A stretch of 64,000 bases of DNA from Luteitalea sp. TBR-22 (GCF_016865485.1 NZ_AP024452.1:2440501-2504500); one strand, 5' to 3'; positions 1-10,692 are shown, counted from the first letter of the stretch. Made by a program: numbers and translations. The notes: generated from the sequence alone by a model not told the origin.

Positions 1-2
1 TG

Positions 3-608
3 GGCGGCATGCAGGCGCTGGAGTGGGCGCTGCTGTACCCCGGGATGGTCGAGGCCATCGCGGTGCTCGCGGCGCCCGCCGTGCACGCGCCCTGGGCGAT
101 GGCCCTGGCCGAGGTGCAGCGGCAGGCCATCTTTGCCGACCCGGAGTGGCCGCACGGCCGTGCGGCGAAGGGACTGGCCGCGGCTCGGATGATGGGCATG
201 ATCTCCTACCGGAGCGCGCAGGCCTTCGAGGCGCGCTTCGGCGCCGGTCGGCACGACGCCTCGGCGCCGTCGGTGACCCGCTGGCTGCACCGGCACGGCG
301 AGAAGCTCGTCGATCGCTTCGACGCGCGGGCGTACGTCACCCTCACGCACGTGCTCGACTCGCATGACGTCGGCCGGGGACGCGGTGGCGTGCAGGCGGC
401 TCTCGCGCGCCTCCACCAGCCAGCGCTGGTGGTCGGCATCGACAGCGACGTCTTGTACCTGCCCGACGAAATGCGCGGCCTGGCCCGCGACCTGCCAGCG
501 GGTGAGCTGTTCTGGCTCGAATCGCCGCACGGGCACGACGCGTTCCTCATCGAGCAGGACGTCGTGCTGCGCGCCGTCCGCGACTTCCGCGCGCAATTGG
601 AAATGTGA
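3..608 (+). CDS. metX: Homoserine O-acetyltransferase-family alpha/beta hydrolase, C-terminal part (5' truncated by window)
   Basis: The reading frame is already open at the first base and begins with Gly-Gly-Met-Gln-Ala-Leu-Glu-Trp, the stretch just after the nucleophile elbow of MetX proteins; the catalytic Ser lies outside the window. The remaining catalytic residues are visible: Asp in the VVGIDSDVLYLP segment and His in the SPHGHDAF segment near the C-terminus. MetX transfers an acyl group from acetyl- or succinyl-CoA to homoserine in methionine biosynthesis, in the cytoplasm. The family includes close esterase and serine acyltransferase relatives that cannot be separated without the N-terminal half. 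The last codons and the stop lie inside a 7-bp repeat array. Confidence 0.8.
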   Translation, partial: GGMQALEWALLYPGMVEAIAVLAAPAVHAPWAMALAEVQRQAIFADPEWPHGRAAKGLAAARMMGMISYRSAQAFEARFGAGRHDASAPSVTRWLHRHGEKLVDRFDARAYVTLTHVLDSHDVGRGRGGVQAALARLHQPALVVGIDSDVLYLPDEMRGLARDLPAGELFWLESPHGHDAFLIEQDVVLRAVRDFRAQLEM

Positions 609-720
609 CATTTGAAATTCCCGGCGGCTCGGGCTTTGCCCTTCGCCGCTCGATATGCCGCGAGGGCGACAGGCCGAAGGCCGTCGCCTCGAGAATTTCA
701 AATTTCGAATTTCAAATTAC
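593..720. repeat. Mirrored 7-bp repeat arrays flanking a palindromic core (MITE-like)
   Basis: The left arm reads as heptads GCAATTG, GAAATGT, GACATTT, GAAATTC (593-620) and contains the metX stop codon. The right arm reads GAATTTC, AAATTTC, GAATTTC, AAATTAC (693-720). The arms are imperfect inverted copies: ATTTGAAATTC at 610-620 is the complement of GAATTTCAAAT at 693-703 and again at 707-717. Between them lie about 70 GC-rich bases, including the dyad GGCGAC...GTCGCC at 665-688. The AT-rich arms contrast sharply with the surroundings. No coding capacity is seen. Confidence 0.7.
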
Positions 721-729
721 CATCGCAGC

Positions 730-3369
730 ATGCGCACACGCCTCGCCGTGGCGGGCCTCGTCGCGGCCCTCTCCCTCATCTCCCTGCAGGCCCAGGTCCG
801 GTCGCCGTACAGGGAGGGCGCGGCCGGCCTGATCCAGAAGCTGCAGCGGCTCACCACGACCGCCAGCGCGATGCACACCGGCGCGCACCCCGACGATGAG
901 GACAGCGCGCTCATCGCGCGGCTGGCGCGTGGCGACCACGCGCGGGTGGCGTACCTTTCCCTGAATCGCGGCGAGGGCGGGCAGAACGTCCTCGGCCCCG
1001 AGTTCTACGAGGCGCTCGGCGTCATCCGCACGGAGGAGCTGCTGCAGGCGCGAGCCCTCGACGGCGGCGAGCAGTTCTTCACGCGCGTCGTCGACTTCGG
1101 CTACACGGTCAACATGCCGGAGACCGAGCGCAAGTGGGGCGGGCGCGACGTGCCGCTCGGTGACATGGTGCGCGTCCTGCGCACCTACCGGCCGCTCGTC
1201 GTCGCGTCACGGTTCTCGGGCACCTCGGCCGACGGGCACGGGAACCACCAGCTCGCGGGCGCGCTCACGCCCATTGCCGTCAAGGCGGCGGCCGACCCTG
1301 CGCAGTTCCCCGAGCAGATCGCGGAAGGGCTGCGGCCGTGGCAGGTGAAAAAGCTCTACGTGGGCATGCGGTTCGGACCCAACCAGCCGGAGCCACCGAC
1401 GCTCACGCTCCAGACGGGCGTGTTCGATCCGGCGCTCGGCCGGACGTACGCGCAGATCGCCGCGGAAGGCCGGTCACAGCACAAGACGCAGGAGATGGGC
1501 GGCGCGCAGCTGCATGGCCCGCAGACCACGGGCCTGCGCCTGGTCGAGTCGTGGGTGCCGCGCGTCGAGCGCGAGCAGTCGGTGTTCGACGGCATCGACA
1601 CGTCGATCGCCGGGCTGGCCCGACTGGCCGGCCTCCCCGACGGGGCGATCGCCGCGCCACTCGGCGTCATGGCGTCCTCGGCCAGCGAAGCGCTCTCGCG
1701 TGTCGACGTGCGGCAGCCGACGACGCTGCTGCCGGTGCTGGCGCGGGGCCTGACTGCGGCGCGCGAGGCGCGTGCGGCCCTTGCCACGCTGTCGGCGCCG
1801 GAGGCGGCGAGAGCGGAGGCCGCCTTCCTGCTGGATCAGGAGATTCGCCAGTGGGAGGACGCGTTGGTCCATGCGTCGGGCGTGCATGTCGAGGCGTTGG
1901 CGACCAGCGAAACGGTGACGCCGGGCGGGCAGGTCAGCGTCAGCGTCCGCGCATTCGTGCCCGCGGCGCCGGATCTCACCGTCACGGTGGCGCCGCCGAC
2001 GCTCACGCTGCCGATCGGCTGGACGCAGGCGCCGCTCGCCGAGGCGCCGCAGTTCACGGGACGCGGCTTCATGGCGCGCTTCCTTCGTGAGCAGCCGAGC
2101 GTCGAGGCGTCGTTCGCCGTGACGGCGGCAGCGGATGCGCGCATCACGCAGCCGTACTGGCTCGAGGCGCCAGCGCGGGGCGACGTGTTCGCCTGGCCGG
2201 CCGACGCGCCGCGCCACATGCCGTTCGCGCCCGCGGTCGCCAGCGGTCGCACCACGATCACCGTGGCGGGCACGCCCGTCGAGGTCACCGTGCCCGTGCA
2301 GTTCCGCATCGTCGATCCGGTGCGCGGCGAACTGCGGCGCAACCTCGAGGTCGTGCCGGCGCTGTCGGTGCAGGTCACCCCCGGCCTGGACGTCGTGGCC
2401 CTGTCGTCGGTGGGTGCGTCGCGCCAGGTCACCGTGCGCATCGACAGCCAGGCGCCTGCGGCGATCAGCGGCGAGGTGTCGCTCGACATGCCCTCCGGCT
2501 GGACGGCCACGCCGGCCAGGGCGGCCTTCACCATCGAGCAGGCGGGCCAGAGCGCCACGGCGACCTTTGCCGTCGCGCCGCCGAAGGGCGTCGCGCAGGG
2601 CAGTCACGTGTTCACGGCGAGGGCCGTGTCGGGCGGACGCACGTACGCGCACCGGCTGCGGACCATCGCCTACCCGCACATCCAGACGCACCGGATGTAC
2701 GAGCCGGCGCGCTTCGACCTGCGACTGGTGGACGTGACGGTGGCGCCCGTCACCGTCGGCTACATCATGGGCACGGGCGACGAGGTGCCCGAGGGGCTGA
2801 AGCGCCTCGGCGTGCCGGTCACGCTGCTCACGCCCAACGACGTCGCGTCGGGTGATCTCGCCCGCTACGACACGATCATGGTCGGCGTCCGCGCCTCCGA
2901 GGTGCGGCCCGACTTCGTGGCCAACCACGGGCGCCTGCTCGACTACGTGCGCAACGGCGGCACGCTCATCGTGCAGGAGCAGCACGAGGTCTACACGCAG
3001 AAGAAGCTGACGCCGTTCCCGGCCGAGATCGGGTCACGCGTGACCGACGAGGATGCGCCGGTCACGATCCTCGAGCCGACGCACCCGGTGTTCACGACGC
3101 CGAACCGCATCACGCTTGACGACTTCCGCAACTGGCGCCAGGAGCGGAACGCCTACGGTTTCCAGACCTTCGATCCGCAGTACACGCCGCTGCTGGAGAG
3201 CCACGACCCCTGGGACACCGAGCAGAAGGGCGGCCTGGTGTACGCGCGGCTGGGCAAGGGGCACTACGTGTACTCGGCCTACAGCTGGTTCCGCGAACTG
3301 CCCGACGGCGTGCCGGGCGCGTACCGGATCGTGGCGAACCTGATCAGCCTCGGGTCAAAGCGGCCGTAG
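730..3369 (+). CDS. Secreted PIG-L family deacetylase-like hydrolase with C-terminal amidotransferase-like domain
   Basis: 879 aa from the ATG at 730, chosen because it opens directly into a signal peptide (MRTRLAVAGLVAALSLISLQ); the longer frame would start inside the upstream repeat. The PIG-L/LmbE fold carries the zinc motif His53-Pro-Asp-Asp and a second motif His170-Gly-Asn-His; family members remove N-acetyl groups from GlcNAc-type sugars using zinc. The middle of the protein is beta-rich and resembles NEW3-like domains. The last 200 or so residues (Tyr-Ile-Met-Gly-Thr-Gly-Asp-Glu onward) look like a class I glutamine-amidotransferase/ThuA-type fold. Export suggests action on extracellular or periplasmic glycans. 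The substrate is unknown. Confidence 0.8.
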   Translation: MRTRLAVAGLVAALSLISLQAQVRSPYREGAAGLIQKLQRLTTTASAMHTGAHPDDEDSALIARLARGDHARVAYLSLNRGEGGQNVLGPEFYEALGVIRTEELLQARALDGGEQFFTRVVDFGYTVNMPETERKWGGRDVPLGDMVRVLRTYRPLVVASRFSGTSADGHGNHQLAGALTPIAVKAAADPAQFPEQIAEGLRPWQVKKLYVGMRFGPNQPEPPTLTLQTGVFDPALGRTYAQIAAEGRSQHKTQEMGGAQLHGPQTTGLRLVESWVPRVEREQSVFDGIDTSIAGLARLAGLPDGAIAAPLGVMASSASEALSRVDVRQPTTLLPVLARGLTAAREARAALATLSAPEAARAEAAFLLDQEIRQWEDALVHASGVHVEALATSETVTPGGQVSVSVRAFVPAAPDLTVTVAPPTLTLPIGWTQAPLAEAPQFTGRGFMARFLREQPSVEASFAVTAAADARITQPYWLEAPARGDVFAWPADAPRHMPFAPAVASGRTTITVAGTPVEVTVPVQFRIVDPVRGELRRNLEVVPALSVQVTPGLDVVALSSVGASRQVTVRIDSQAPAAISGEVSLDMPSGWTATPARAAFTIEQAGQSATATFAVAPPKGVAQGSHVFTARAVSGGRTYAHRLRTIAYPHIQTHRMYEPARFDLRLVDVTVAPVTVGYIMGTGDEVPEGLKRLGVPVTLLTPNDVASGDLARYDTIMVGVRASEVRPDFVANHGRLLDYVRNGGTLIVQEQHEVYTQKKLTPFPAEIGSRVTDEDAPVTILEPTHPVFTTPNRITLDDFRNWRQERNAYGFQTFDPQYTPLLESHDPWDTEQKGGLVYARLGKGHYVYSAYSWFRELPDGVPGAYRIVANLISLGSKRP

Positions 3370-3433
3370 GCGTCGAGCCTGCTCGACGCGCATTGCGCCA
3401 GCGCGTTGACCGTCGGCCAAGGCCGACGTCTAC
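3366..3433. terminator. Double-hairpin intergenic element between convergent genes
   Basis: Two perfect dyads lie back to back between the convergent PIG-L and DUF2264 stops: GCGTCGAG/CTCGACGC at 3370-3389 and CGTCGGCC-AA-GGCCGACG at 3411-3428. The block starts with GTAG and ends with CTAC. It probably ends transcription in both directions, although no T-tract follows. The second dyad matches palindromes at 13039 and 15350. Confidence 0.5.
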
Positions 3434-4677
3434 GAAATGGCCTTGTCGATGGGGATCGGCTCGCCGGCGAAGGCGCGCTTGGCCGTCCAGGCGCGCGCCG
3501 GCTCGGTCCAGAACGGGTCACTGGCCGGGAGTCCGAGGGGCAGGAACGCGGCCGAGCAGAGGTACAGGCTGCCGGTGGAGATGTAGGTCTCGGCGATGCC
3601 GGGTTGGTGGCCGCACAGGCCCAGCGTGAGCCAGCCGCCGGCGTCGACGGTGCCGGGCGCATCCAGCGTGCGCGCGATGACCGCCGACAGCGCGGCGCGG
3701 GCCTGGCCGGGTGTCACGTCCCCGGGAAGATCCTTGCGCAACGCCGCCTGCGCGAGCCCCTGGAACGCGCCGCAGCGATAGGCGAGCGAGCGGCCGACCG
3801 GCGGATACGAGCCGTCAGGAGCGATGAGGCGTTCCTGGATGGCGGCGAACCGCCGCGCCCGCGTCAGCACCGGCTCACGCATCGCCTGCCAGGCCGGCCG
3901 GTCGTCGGCGCAGGCGTCGAGCACGTCGACGAGCATCGGCTGGATGACGAAGGCGTTGTAGTAGTCGAAGTGGAACTGCGGACCGTCGCCGTAGATGCCG
4001 TCGCCCTTGTACCACTGCTCGTGCTGGCGCAGCGCGTAGTCGACGCGCATGCGGTCCCACGTCGGGTCGCCGGCCTTCTTCAGGAACGCTTCGACCGTCG
4101 CGGCGAACAACAGCCAGTTGTTGAAGCCCGGCAGGATCACGCGTGCCGATCGGAACGCGTCGACCAACCGCGTGCGGGTGGCCTCGGGCAGGCCGGTCCA
4201 GATCGCCGGCGCGCGCAGGAAGGCCTGGGCCAGGAAGGCCGCGTCGACCAGCGGTTGTGAGCCTTCGTTGAAGTTGAGCCGGTCGGGACCGCCGGGGCGG
4301 GTGCCGTGATCGAGGCCGGCGCGAATCAGGTCGATCGCGGCGGCCCGGGTGCGTCCCTCGGCGTCGGCGCTCGCCGGGAGGGCGAGCCACGGCGCCAGGC
4401 CCATGAGCGTGCGGCCCACGGCCTCGAGGTGCGTGACCGCCTCGCGGCCGGTGGCGCCGGGCACCGTCTCCACCGGCATGGTGGCACGCAGGCGCCCCTG
4501 CGCGAGGGCGCGCAGCACCGGCAGGAAGATGCGGTCGACGCGCGCGAGCCACGCGGCGCGGTCGGCGGCGCCGTCGGCGGGAGCCGGTTGTGCGTGTGCC
4601 GCTGCCGGCAGGACGGAGGGGGTGACGGCCGCCGTGCCGAGGCTCGCGGCGGTCGCGACGAAGCGCCGCCGGTCCAT
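3430..4677 (-). CDS. DUF2264 family protein with Tat signal
   Basis: 415 aa. The N-terminus has a twin-arginine signal (DRRRFVATAASLGTAAV followed by Ala-rich sequence ending AHA), so folded export is likely. The body matches DUF2264 by its characteristic segments: a Leu-Leu-Phe-Ala-Ala-Thr-Val-Glu motif, then GDGIYGDGPQFHFDYYNAFV, which resemble the alpha/alpha-toroid of glycan-degrading enzymes such as unsaturated glucuronyl hydrolases and heparinase-like lyases. No catalytic role is established for this family. Its ATG overlaps the TGA of the upstream Trm112 gene by one base, so the two are probably translated from one mRNA although functionally unrelated. Confidence 0.75.
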   Translation of the reverse strand: MDRRRFVATAASLGTAAVTPSVLPAAAHAQPAPADGAADRAAWLARVDRIFLPVLRALAQGRLRATMPVETVPGATGREAVTHLEAVGRTLMGLAPWLALPASADAEGRTRAAAIDLIRAGLDHGTRPGGPDRLNFNEGSQPLVDAAFLAQAFLRAPAIWTGLPEATRTRLVDAFRSARVILPGFNNWLLFAATVEAFLKKAGDPTWDRMRVDYALRQHEQWYKGDGIYGDGPQFHFDYYNAFVIQPMLVDVLDACADDRPAWQAMREPVLTRARRFAAIQERLIAPDGSYPPVGRSLAYRCGAFQGLAQAALRKDLPGDVTPGQARAALSAVIARTLDAPGTVDAGGWLTLGLCGHQPGIAETYISTGSLYLCSAAFLPLGLPASDPFWTEPARAWTAKRAFAGEPIPIDKAIS

Positions 4678-4922
4678 CAGAGCGCGATGGCCTCGTCGAT
4701 GAGCATCACGGGAATGTCCTCGCGCACCGGGTACAGGTACTTGCCGTCGGCGCGGACCAGGCCTTCGGTGACCGCTTCGGTCACTGGCGCACCGCCGCGG
4801 GTCTTCACGCCGCCGGCCGCGATGCGGGCGTTGAGCGTCGCGAGCGTGTCGGGGCTGGCCAGGGTGACGGGAGTCTTGTCCTCGGGGCACACGAGGATTT
4901 CGAGCAGTTCGGCATCGACCAT
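4677..4922 (-). CDS. Trm112/YcaR family small protein
   Basis: 81 aa. The start MVDAELLEILVCPEDK and the end (YLYPVREDIPVMLIDEA) are the two signatures of the Trm112-like family, whose best-known members are activating partners of methyltransferases; the bacterial role is unclear. Only one cysteine (Cys12) is present where zinc-binding members have CxxC, so this copy probably lacks the zinc site, as many bacterial YcaR proteins do. A TAGACT hexamer six bases upstream and no Shine-Dalgarno suggest a leaderless transcript. It is the first gene of a two-gene unit with the DUF2264 gene. Confidence 0.8.
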   Translation of the reverse strand: MVDAELLEILVCPEDKTPVTLASPDTLATLNARIAAGGVKTRGGAPVTEAVTEGLVRADGKYLYPVREDIPVMLIDEAIAL

Positions 4923-4928
4923 GGACAG

Positions 4929-4934
4929 AGTCTA
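4929..4934 (-). promoter_or_regulatory. -10 hexamer of Trm112 gene (leaderless)
   Basis: TAGACT on the minus strand, 6 nt before the ATG; no ribosome-binding site fits between them. Confidence 0.45.
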
Positions 4935-4976
4935 CATGCAGCCGGCCGTGGTGCCGGACAGGGCCGTGATTTCTGC

Positions 4977-4982
4977 TAGGAT
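4977..4982 (+). promoter_or_regulatory. Extended -10 of the TPR-protein gene
   Basis: TGCTAGGAT: a TAGGAT hexamer preceded by TG and one base. A leader of about 30 nt follows, with a GAGGAG Shine-Dalgarno some 8 nt before the ATG at 5014. It contrasts with the leaderless pattern elsewhere in the window. Confidence 0.4.
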
Positions 4983-5013
4983 GCGGCCCTCAACCCACCA
5001 GAGGAGTTCCGCC

Positions 5014-6642
5014 ATGCGCATGTTCGCGTGGACCCCGGCGTGCGCCGTGGTCCTGCTTGCCGGGCTGTCGGTCACCATGGACGCGCAGGAGAAGTCGAAG
5101 CTCAAGCCGAAGGACATCCCGCGGCTGATGGAGGAGGCCGACAAGTTCATCGCCGCCAACGACCTGCCGAAGGCCGAGGCCTACCTGAAGGCGATCATCG
5201 AACTGGATCCCAGGCAAGCGCAGGCCGCCTTCAAGCTCGCGACCGTCTGCGAGTCGCAGAAGAACTGGGACTGCGCGCTCGTGAACTACAACCTGGCGGT
5301 GTCCTCGCTCACCGGCGCCGAGAAGGCGCGAGCGCACATGGGACTGGCCACCGGCCACTTCGAGGCCCAGCGCTACGGCGATGCCGCGGAGCAGGCGGCG
5401 GCGGTGCTGGCCATCGACCCCGCCCGCCCGGAGGCGCACGTGATCCGGGCGCAGTCGCTCGTGAAGCTCAAGAGCCCGGAAGCCGTGGCGGCCTGCGAAG
5501 CCGCCGTCAAGGCGGTGCCAGGGCAGGCGGCGGTCCATGCCGCCTTGGGCGAGGCGCTGATCGCCGCGGGACGGCAGGCCGACGCGGAGGCGCCGCTCAA
5601 GAAGGCGCTCGAGCTCGAGCCCAAGCGCGCGGCCACGAGCGCGCAGCTGGCGCAGGTGCTCGGCGCCAAGGGCGATCATGCCGGGACGATCGCCGCCGCC
5701 ACCGCGGCGCTCGATGCCGAGCCCGGCCGGAAGGACCTGTACGCGGTGCGCGGTCGCGCCTACCTCGCGACGGGCGACGAGGCCAGGGCGCTGCCCGACC
5801 TGTATGCGGCCATCGCGGCCAATCCCCAGGACAAGGCCTTGCTGCTCGCGCTCGGCCGAATCCAGCAGAAGCAGGGCCGCCTCCCCGAGGCCGCGCAGCA
5901 GTTCCGGGCGGTGCTGGCCATCGACCCCAGGCAACCGGAGGCACTGCTCGGCCTGGCCGACGTGCTCGTGCGCGTCAACGACTTCGAGAACGCGAAGGCG
6001 CCGGCGGCCGCCGCGGCGGCCGCGCTGCCCGACAACGCGCAGGCCCAGTACCTGCACGGGCGGCTGCTCGAACAGGACAAGCAGTACGACCAGGCGCTGG
6101 CCGCGTACGGCAACGCCGTCCGCCTCGACGCCAGGCTCGCCCAGGCGCATTACGGCCAGGGCCGGATTCTGCGCGAGCAGAAGAAGGACGTGCCCGGTGC
6201 GCTCGCGGCGATGGAGAAGGCCGCGGCCCTCGATGCGGCCGACCCCGGCATCCTGACCGAGCTCGGCGCGGTGCTCTACGAGTCCAAGCAGGTCGATCGC
6301 AGCATCGACACGTTGCAGAAGGCGACCGCCACCGCAGGCTATACCAACCCGATGGGGTATGCCGTGCTCGGCCTGGCGCTGAAGGACAAGAAGGAGTTCG
6401 AGAAGGCGATTGCGCCGCTCGAGAAGGCCGCGGAACTGGCGCCCAAGTGGTGGATGCCGCGATGGGGCGCGGCCTGGGCCTACTTCGGCGGCTTCAAGAA
6501 GGGGTGCCCCTGCGGTCCCGACGACCAGGCGCGGGTGCAGAAGATGCAGGCGCACTTCGACCAGATGGTGGCGCTCGGCGGCAGCGACGCGGCCCTGGCA
6601 GAGCGCGTGAAGATGCTCGCCTCGGGCCTCAAGATCAAGTGA
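5014..6642 (+). CDS. Secreted tetratricopeptide-repeat (TPR) protein
   Basis: 542 aa from the ATG at 5014, which has a GAGGAG ribosome site and opens into a signal peptide (MRMFAWTPACAVVLLAGLSV...). After about 30 residues the whole chain is a run of roughly a dozen TPR-like helical hairpins with the usual Ala/Gly/Pro spacing (for example ALELEPKRAATSAQLAQVLG and AVLAIDPRQPEALLGLADVL). TPR solenoids mediate protein-protein contacts; no catalytic domain is visible. The protein is probably periplasmic. A CPCGPDDQ segment near the C-terminus is the only cysteine pair of note. The specific partner is unknown. Confidence 0.8.
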   Translation: MRMFAWTPACAVVLLAGLSVTMDAQEKSKLKPKDIPRLMEEADKFIAANDLPKAEAYLKAIIELDPRQAQAAFKLATVCESQKNWDCALVNYNLAVSSLTGAEKARAHMGLATGHFEAQRYGDAAEQAAAVLAIDPARPEAHVIRAQSLVKLKSPEAVAACEAAVKAVPGQAAVHAALGEALIAAGRQADAEAPLKKALELEPKRAATSAQLAQVLGAKGDHAGTIAAATAALDAEPGRKDLYAVRGRAYLATGDEARALPDLYAAIAANPQDKALLLALGRIQQKQGRLPEAAQQFRAVLAIDPRQPEALLGLADVLVRVNDFENAKAPAAAAAAALPDNAQAQYLHGRLLEQDKQYDQALAAYGNAVRLDARLAQAHYGQGRILREQKKDVPGALAAMEKAAALDAADPGILTELGAVLYESKQVDRSIDTLQKATATAGYTNPMGYAVLGLALKDKKEFEKAIAPLEKAAELAPKWWMPRWGAAWAYFGGFKKGCPCGPDDQARVQKMQAHFDQMVALGGSDAALAERVKMLASGLKIK

Positions 6643-6684
6643 CGGGCCCTGGGGCCGGCAGGCGCCGGCCCCAGGGGAACCTGC

Positions 6685-7566
6685 CTACTTCTTGCGCGCC
6701 GGGGCCGCGGCGGCCACCGGTTCCGGCGCCTTGACCGTCCAGAACGTCGGGTCGGCGTCGAGCCACTGCTTGCTGACCGTGCTCATCGACGGGCGCATCC
6801 TGAACACGTAAGTCATCGAAGACGAGATGGATGCCTGGTACATCTCGCGCATCTGGATGCGGCCACTCTCGCCGACCGCGTCGCGGAACGCGTCGCTGCC
6901 GTGCATCGGGCCTGCCGCGTCGATCCCGGCCAGGGACTGCTTCGGGTAGAAGAAGAAGAACGTGAGGTCGTCGGTGCCGGCCTCGACCTCGTACACCGAC
7001 CAGTGCTCGTCCATCTTGGCCTTCGCGTGGGCCTCGGCCATCGCGCGCCACGCCATGCGGAACTCGCGGTCGTGTCCCTGCTTCACCCGCACCACGTCCA
7101 CCTGCACGTACCGCATGGTCGGCAGGTCGACGGCAGGCTGGTAGCTCAGGCCCGGCCGGAAGCCGGTCATGATGGCGGTCGTGCGCGACAGGTGCTCGCT
7201 CTCCTGGGCGGAGAACTTGTCGTCGGCCGCGCGCAGCGTCGCGACGGCGTCCATGCCGTCCTCGACCTTCTGCATCGCCTCGTAGCTCTCGTAGCCCGAG
7301 AGGAACCACGCCTCGCCCGGGCCCATCATCGAGGTCATCGCCACCCAGCGACTCGGGGCATCGGCCTGCCTGAAGGCCGCCGACCAGGCCGCCTCGTTCG
7401 CGGCGTGCGCTGGCGCGTGGCCGGGCTTGACCTCTTCGCGATAGATCAGCAGCTTGGCGGGCGTCCACGGCGAAGCCGCCGGTTGCTGGGCCTGCGCCAC
7501 CATGGCCATCGGCGCGACCACGACCACTGCTGCGAGCACACAGAGGCGCCCAAGACGTCGGTTCAT
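6685..7566 (-). CDS. Secreted tandem dimeric alpha/beta-barrel (NIPSNAP/ABM-like) protein
   Basis: 293 aa with a signal peptide ending near AQAQQPAA. The mature protein looks like two ferredoxin-like dimeric-barrel modules, each beginning with a strand of the type 'YREEVKPGHAPAH' or 'VDVVRVKQGHDREF' followed by a helix, and each containing an aromatic strand; this arrangement is typical of NIPSNAP or antibiotic-monooxygenase-like proteins. No catalytic residues are conserved enough to infer a reaction. The start at 7566 is supported by a strong GAGGAGGAAC Shine-Dalgarno. The C-terminus is Ala/Lys rich. The gene is divergent from matB with 340 bp between them. Confidence 0.6.
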   Translation of the reverse strand: MNRRLGRLCVLAAVVVVAPMAMVAQAQQPAASPWTPAKLLIYREEVKPGHAPAHAANEAAWSAAFRQADAPSRWVAMTSMMGPGEAWFLSGYESYEAMQKVEDGMDAVATLRAADDKFSAQESEHLSRTTAIMTGFRPGLSYQPAVDLPTMRYVQVDVVRVKQGHDREFRMAWRAMAEAHAKAKMDEHWSVYEVEAGTDDLTFFFFYPKQSLAGIDAAGPMHGSDAFRDAVGESGRIQMREMYQASISSSMTYVFRMRPSMSTVSKQWLDADPTFWTVKAPEPVAAAAPARKK

Positions 7567-7906
7567 CGTTCCTCCTCGGAACCCGTCCACGGCGGCGACG
7601 ATCAGGCGGGACGCGGCTGGATGCCACGCCGTCGACCTGCACGCCACGACGCGTCGCTGCCGCAGCGGAGCCGGCCGACGCATGACCATGGATGAGTCAC
7701 GACGGTACGCCTCAACCATCGGCAATGCACGAGCCAAATCCACGAGGCCGCCTTGTGCGTTCAGGCACGGGCGCGTCGTTACGCGCGCGCCTCACCGACG
7801 CGCGAAAACATGGACGGCCCGCCTCCCGAGCCGCGCCGCCCGAGGCGCGTGCCCGACCGCCGTGCGTGGACGCCATGCCGCCGGGAGCGATATCGTTCGG
7901 GTCTCG
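7567..7906. other. Divergent intergenic region upstream of matB
   Basis: 340 bp between the start of the minus-strand barrel protein and matB. Reading frames cross it, but they have no Shine-Dalgarno and no recognisable protein. It probably holds both promoters. A TATCGT hexamer lies 10 nt before the matB ATG, slightly farther than in the other leaderless candidates of this window. No hairpin or tandem repeat was seen. Confidence 0.4.
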
Positions 7907-9375
<1,469 letters not shown>

Positions 9376-9379
<4 letters not shown>

Positions 9380-10623
9380 GCCCCGCGGCGCTGTCCGTGC
9401 TCGCCCTCGTGCTGGTGATGGCGGCGAGCTTCGGCACGCGGCTCAACGTCGGCGTGCTCGCCGTGGCGCTGGCCTGGCCGATCGCGGTCTACGTCGCAGG
9501 CTGGAAGCCCGACGCGCTGATGGCCGTGTTCCCGGCCTCGCTGTTCGTGACGCTGCTCGGCGTGACGCTCCTGTTCGGCATCACGCAGGCCAACGGCACG
9601 ATGGCGGCGCTCACCCAGCGCGCCTTGCGCGCGTGTGGCGGACGCGCCGGCTGGTTGCCCGCGATGCTGTTCGGCCTCTCGTGCACGGTCAGCGCGATGG
9701 GGCCGGGCGCGATCGCCGCATCCGCGCTGCTCGCGCCGGTCGGCATGGCGGCGGGCGTGCAGGCCGGGCTCTCGCCCCTGCTCGCGGCGCTGATGATCGG
9801 CAACGGCGCCAACGCGGGCAACCTGTCGCCGTTCAGCGCGGTGGGCGTGATCGTGGCGGCCGGGATGGTGAAGGCGGGGGTGCCGGGACACGCCTGGCAG
9901 GTGTTTGCGGCCAACTTCGTCGCCCACCTGCTCGCCGCCGGGCTCGCGTGGCTCGCCTTCGGCGGTCCGCGCCTGCTGCGCGACGACACGCGCGTCGACG
10001 TCGGTGAGGTACCGCCGTTGACCCGTCAGCACTGGCTGACGCTCGCGGTGGGCGCGGCGTGGGTCGTCGCCGTGGTGGGGCTCAAGGTGAACCTGGGTCT
10101 CGCCGCGTTCGCGGCCGCGTCGGTGCTCGTGCTGCTGCGCGCGTGCGAGGACGGCGCGATGCTGCGGCAGGTGCCCTGGGCGGTGATCGTGATGGTGTGC
10201 GGCGTCAGCGTGCTGATCGGCGTGCTCGAGGGCACGGGCGGCCTCGACCTGTTCAGCGGCGCGCTGGCGCGCATCGCGACGCCGGCCAGCGTCAACGGCG
10301 TGATCGCCTTCGTGACTGGTGCGATCTCGACCTACAGCTCGACGTCGGGGGTGGTCTATCCGACGTTCCTGCCGGCCATCCCGTCGCTCGTCGCGAAGCT
10401 GGGCGGCGGCGATCCGTTGCAGATTGCCCTCAGCATCAACGTCGGCGCGGCGCTCGTGGACGTGTCGCCGCTCTCGACCATCGGCGCGCTCTGCATCGCC
10501 GCGCTTCCCGCCGGCGAGCAGACGCCACTCCTGTTCCGCCGCATGCTCACCTGGGGCCTGGCCATGACGCTCGTCGGCGCGGCGTTCTGCCAGTTCGGGA
10601 TCCGCTTCTTCGCGTTCAGGTAG
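9376..10623 (+). CDS. matC: MatC-type dicarboxylate (malonate) carrier
   Basis: 415 aa integral membrane protein with about 10-12 hydrophobic segments. Conserved SLC13/ArsB-like features are the two halves carrying Gly/Asn/Ser-rich loops: ALMIGNGANAGNLSPFSAVG in the first and STYSSTSGVVYPTFLPAIP plus DVSPLSTIGAL in the second. MatC imports malonate in rhizobia. Coupling to matB through an ATGA overlap supports uptake followed by activation. No malonyl-CoA decarboxylase (matA) accompanies the pair, so malonyl-CoA may feed fatty-acid synthesis or be decarboxylated by an enzyme encoded elsewhere. Confidence 0.75.
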
Positions 10624-10692
10624 GCCCGCGTGTCCCAGGCGGCCGTGATCGACAGCGGCGCGGCGAGGCCACCGCGCCCGACCTTGGCGCTT

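Noticed and set aside
655-729. Upstream extension of the PIG-L gene to 655
   Set aside because: It runs through the MITE-like repeat and would place the signal peptide 25 residues inside the protein.
1474-2985. Long minus-strand open frame (503 codons) antisense to the PIG-L gene
   Set aside because: Its Arg/Gly/Ala/His-rich composition is typical of a GC-rich shadow frame; no motif or ribosome site, and the plus-strand frame has full domain support.
5028-6734. 568-codon plus-strand frame within the TPR gene
   Set aside because: Out-of-frame shadow of the TPR protein, with low-complexity Gly/Arg composition.
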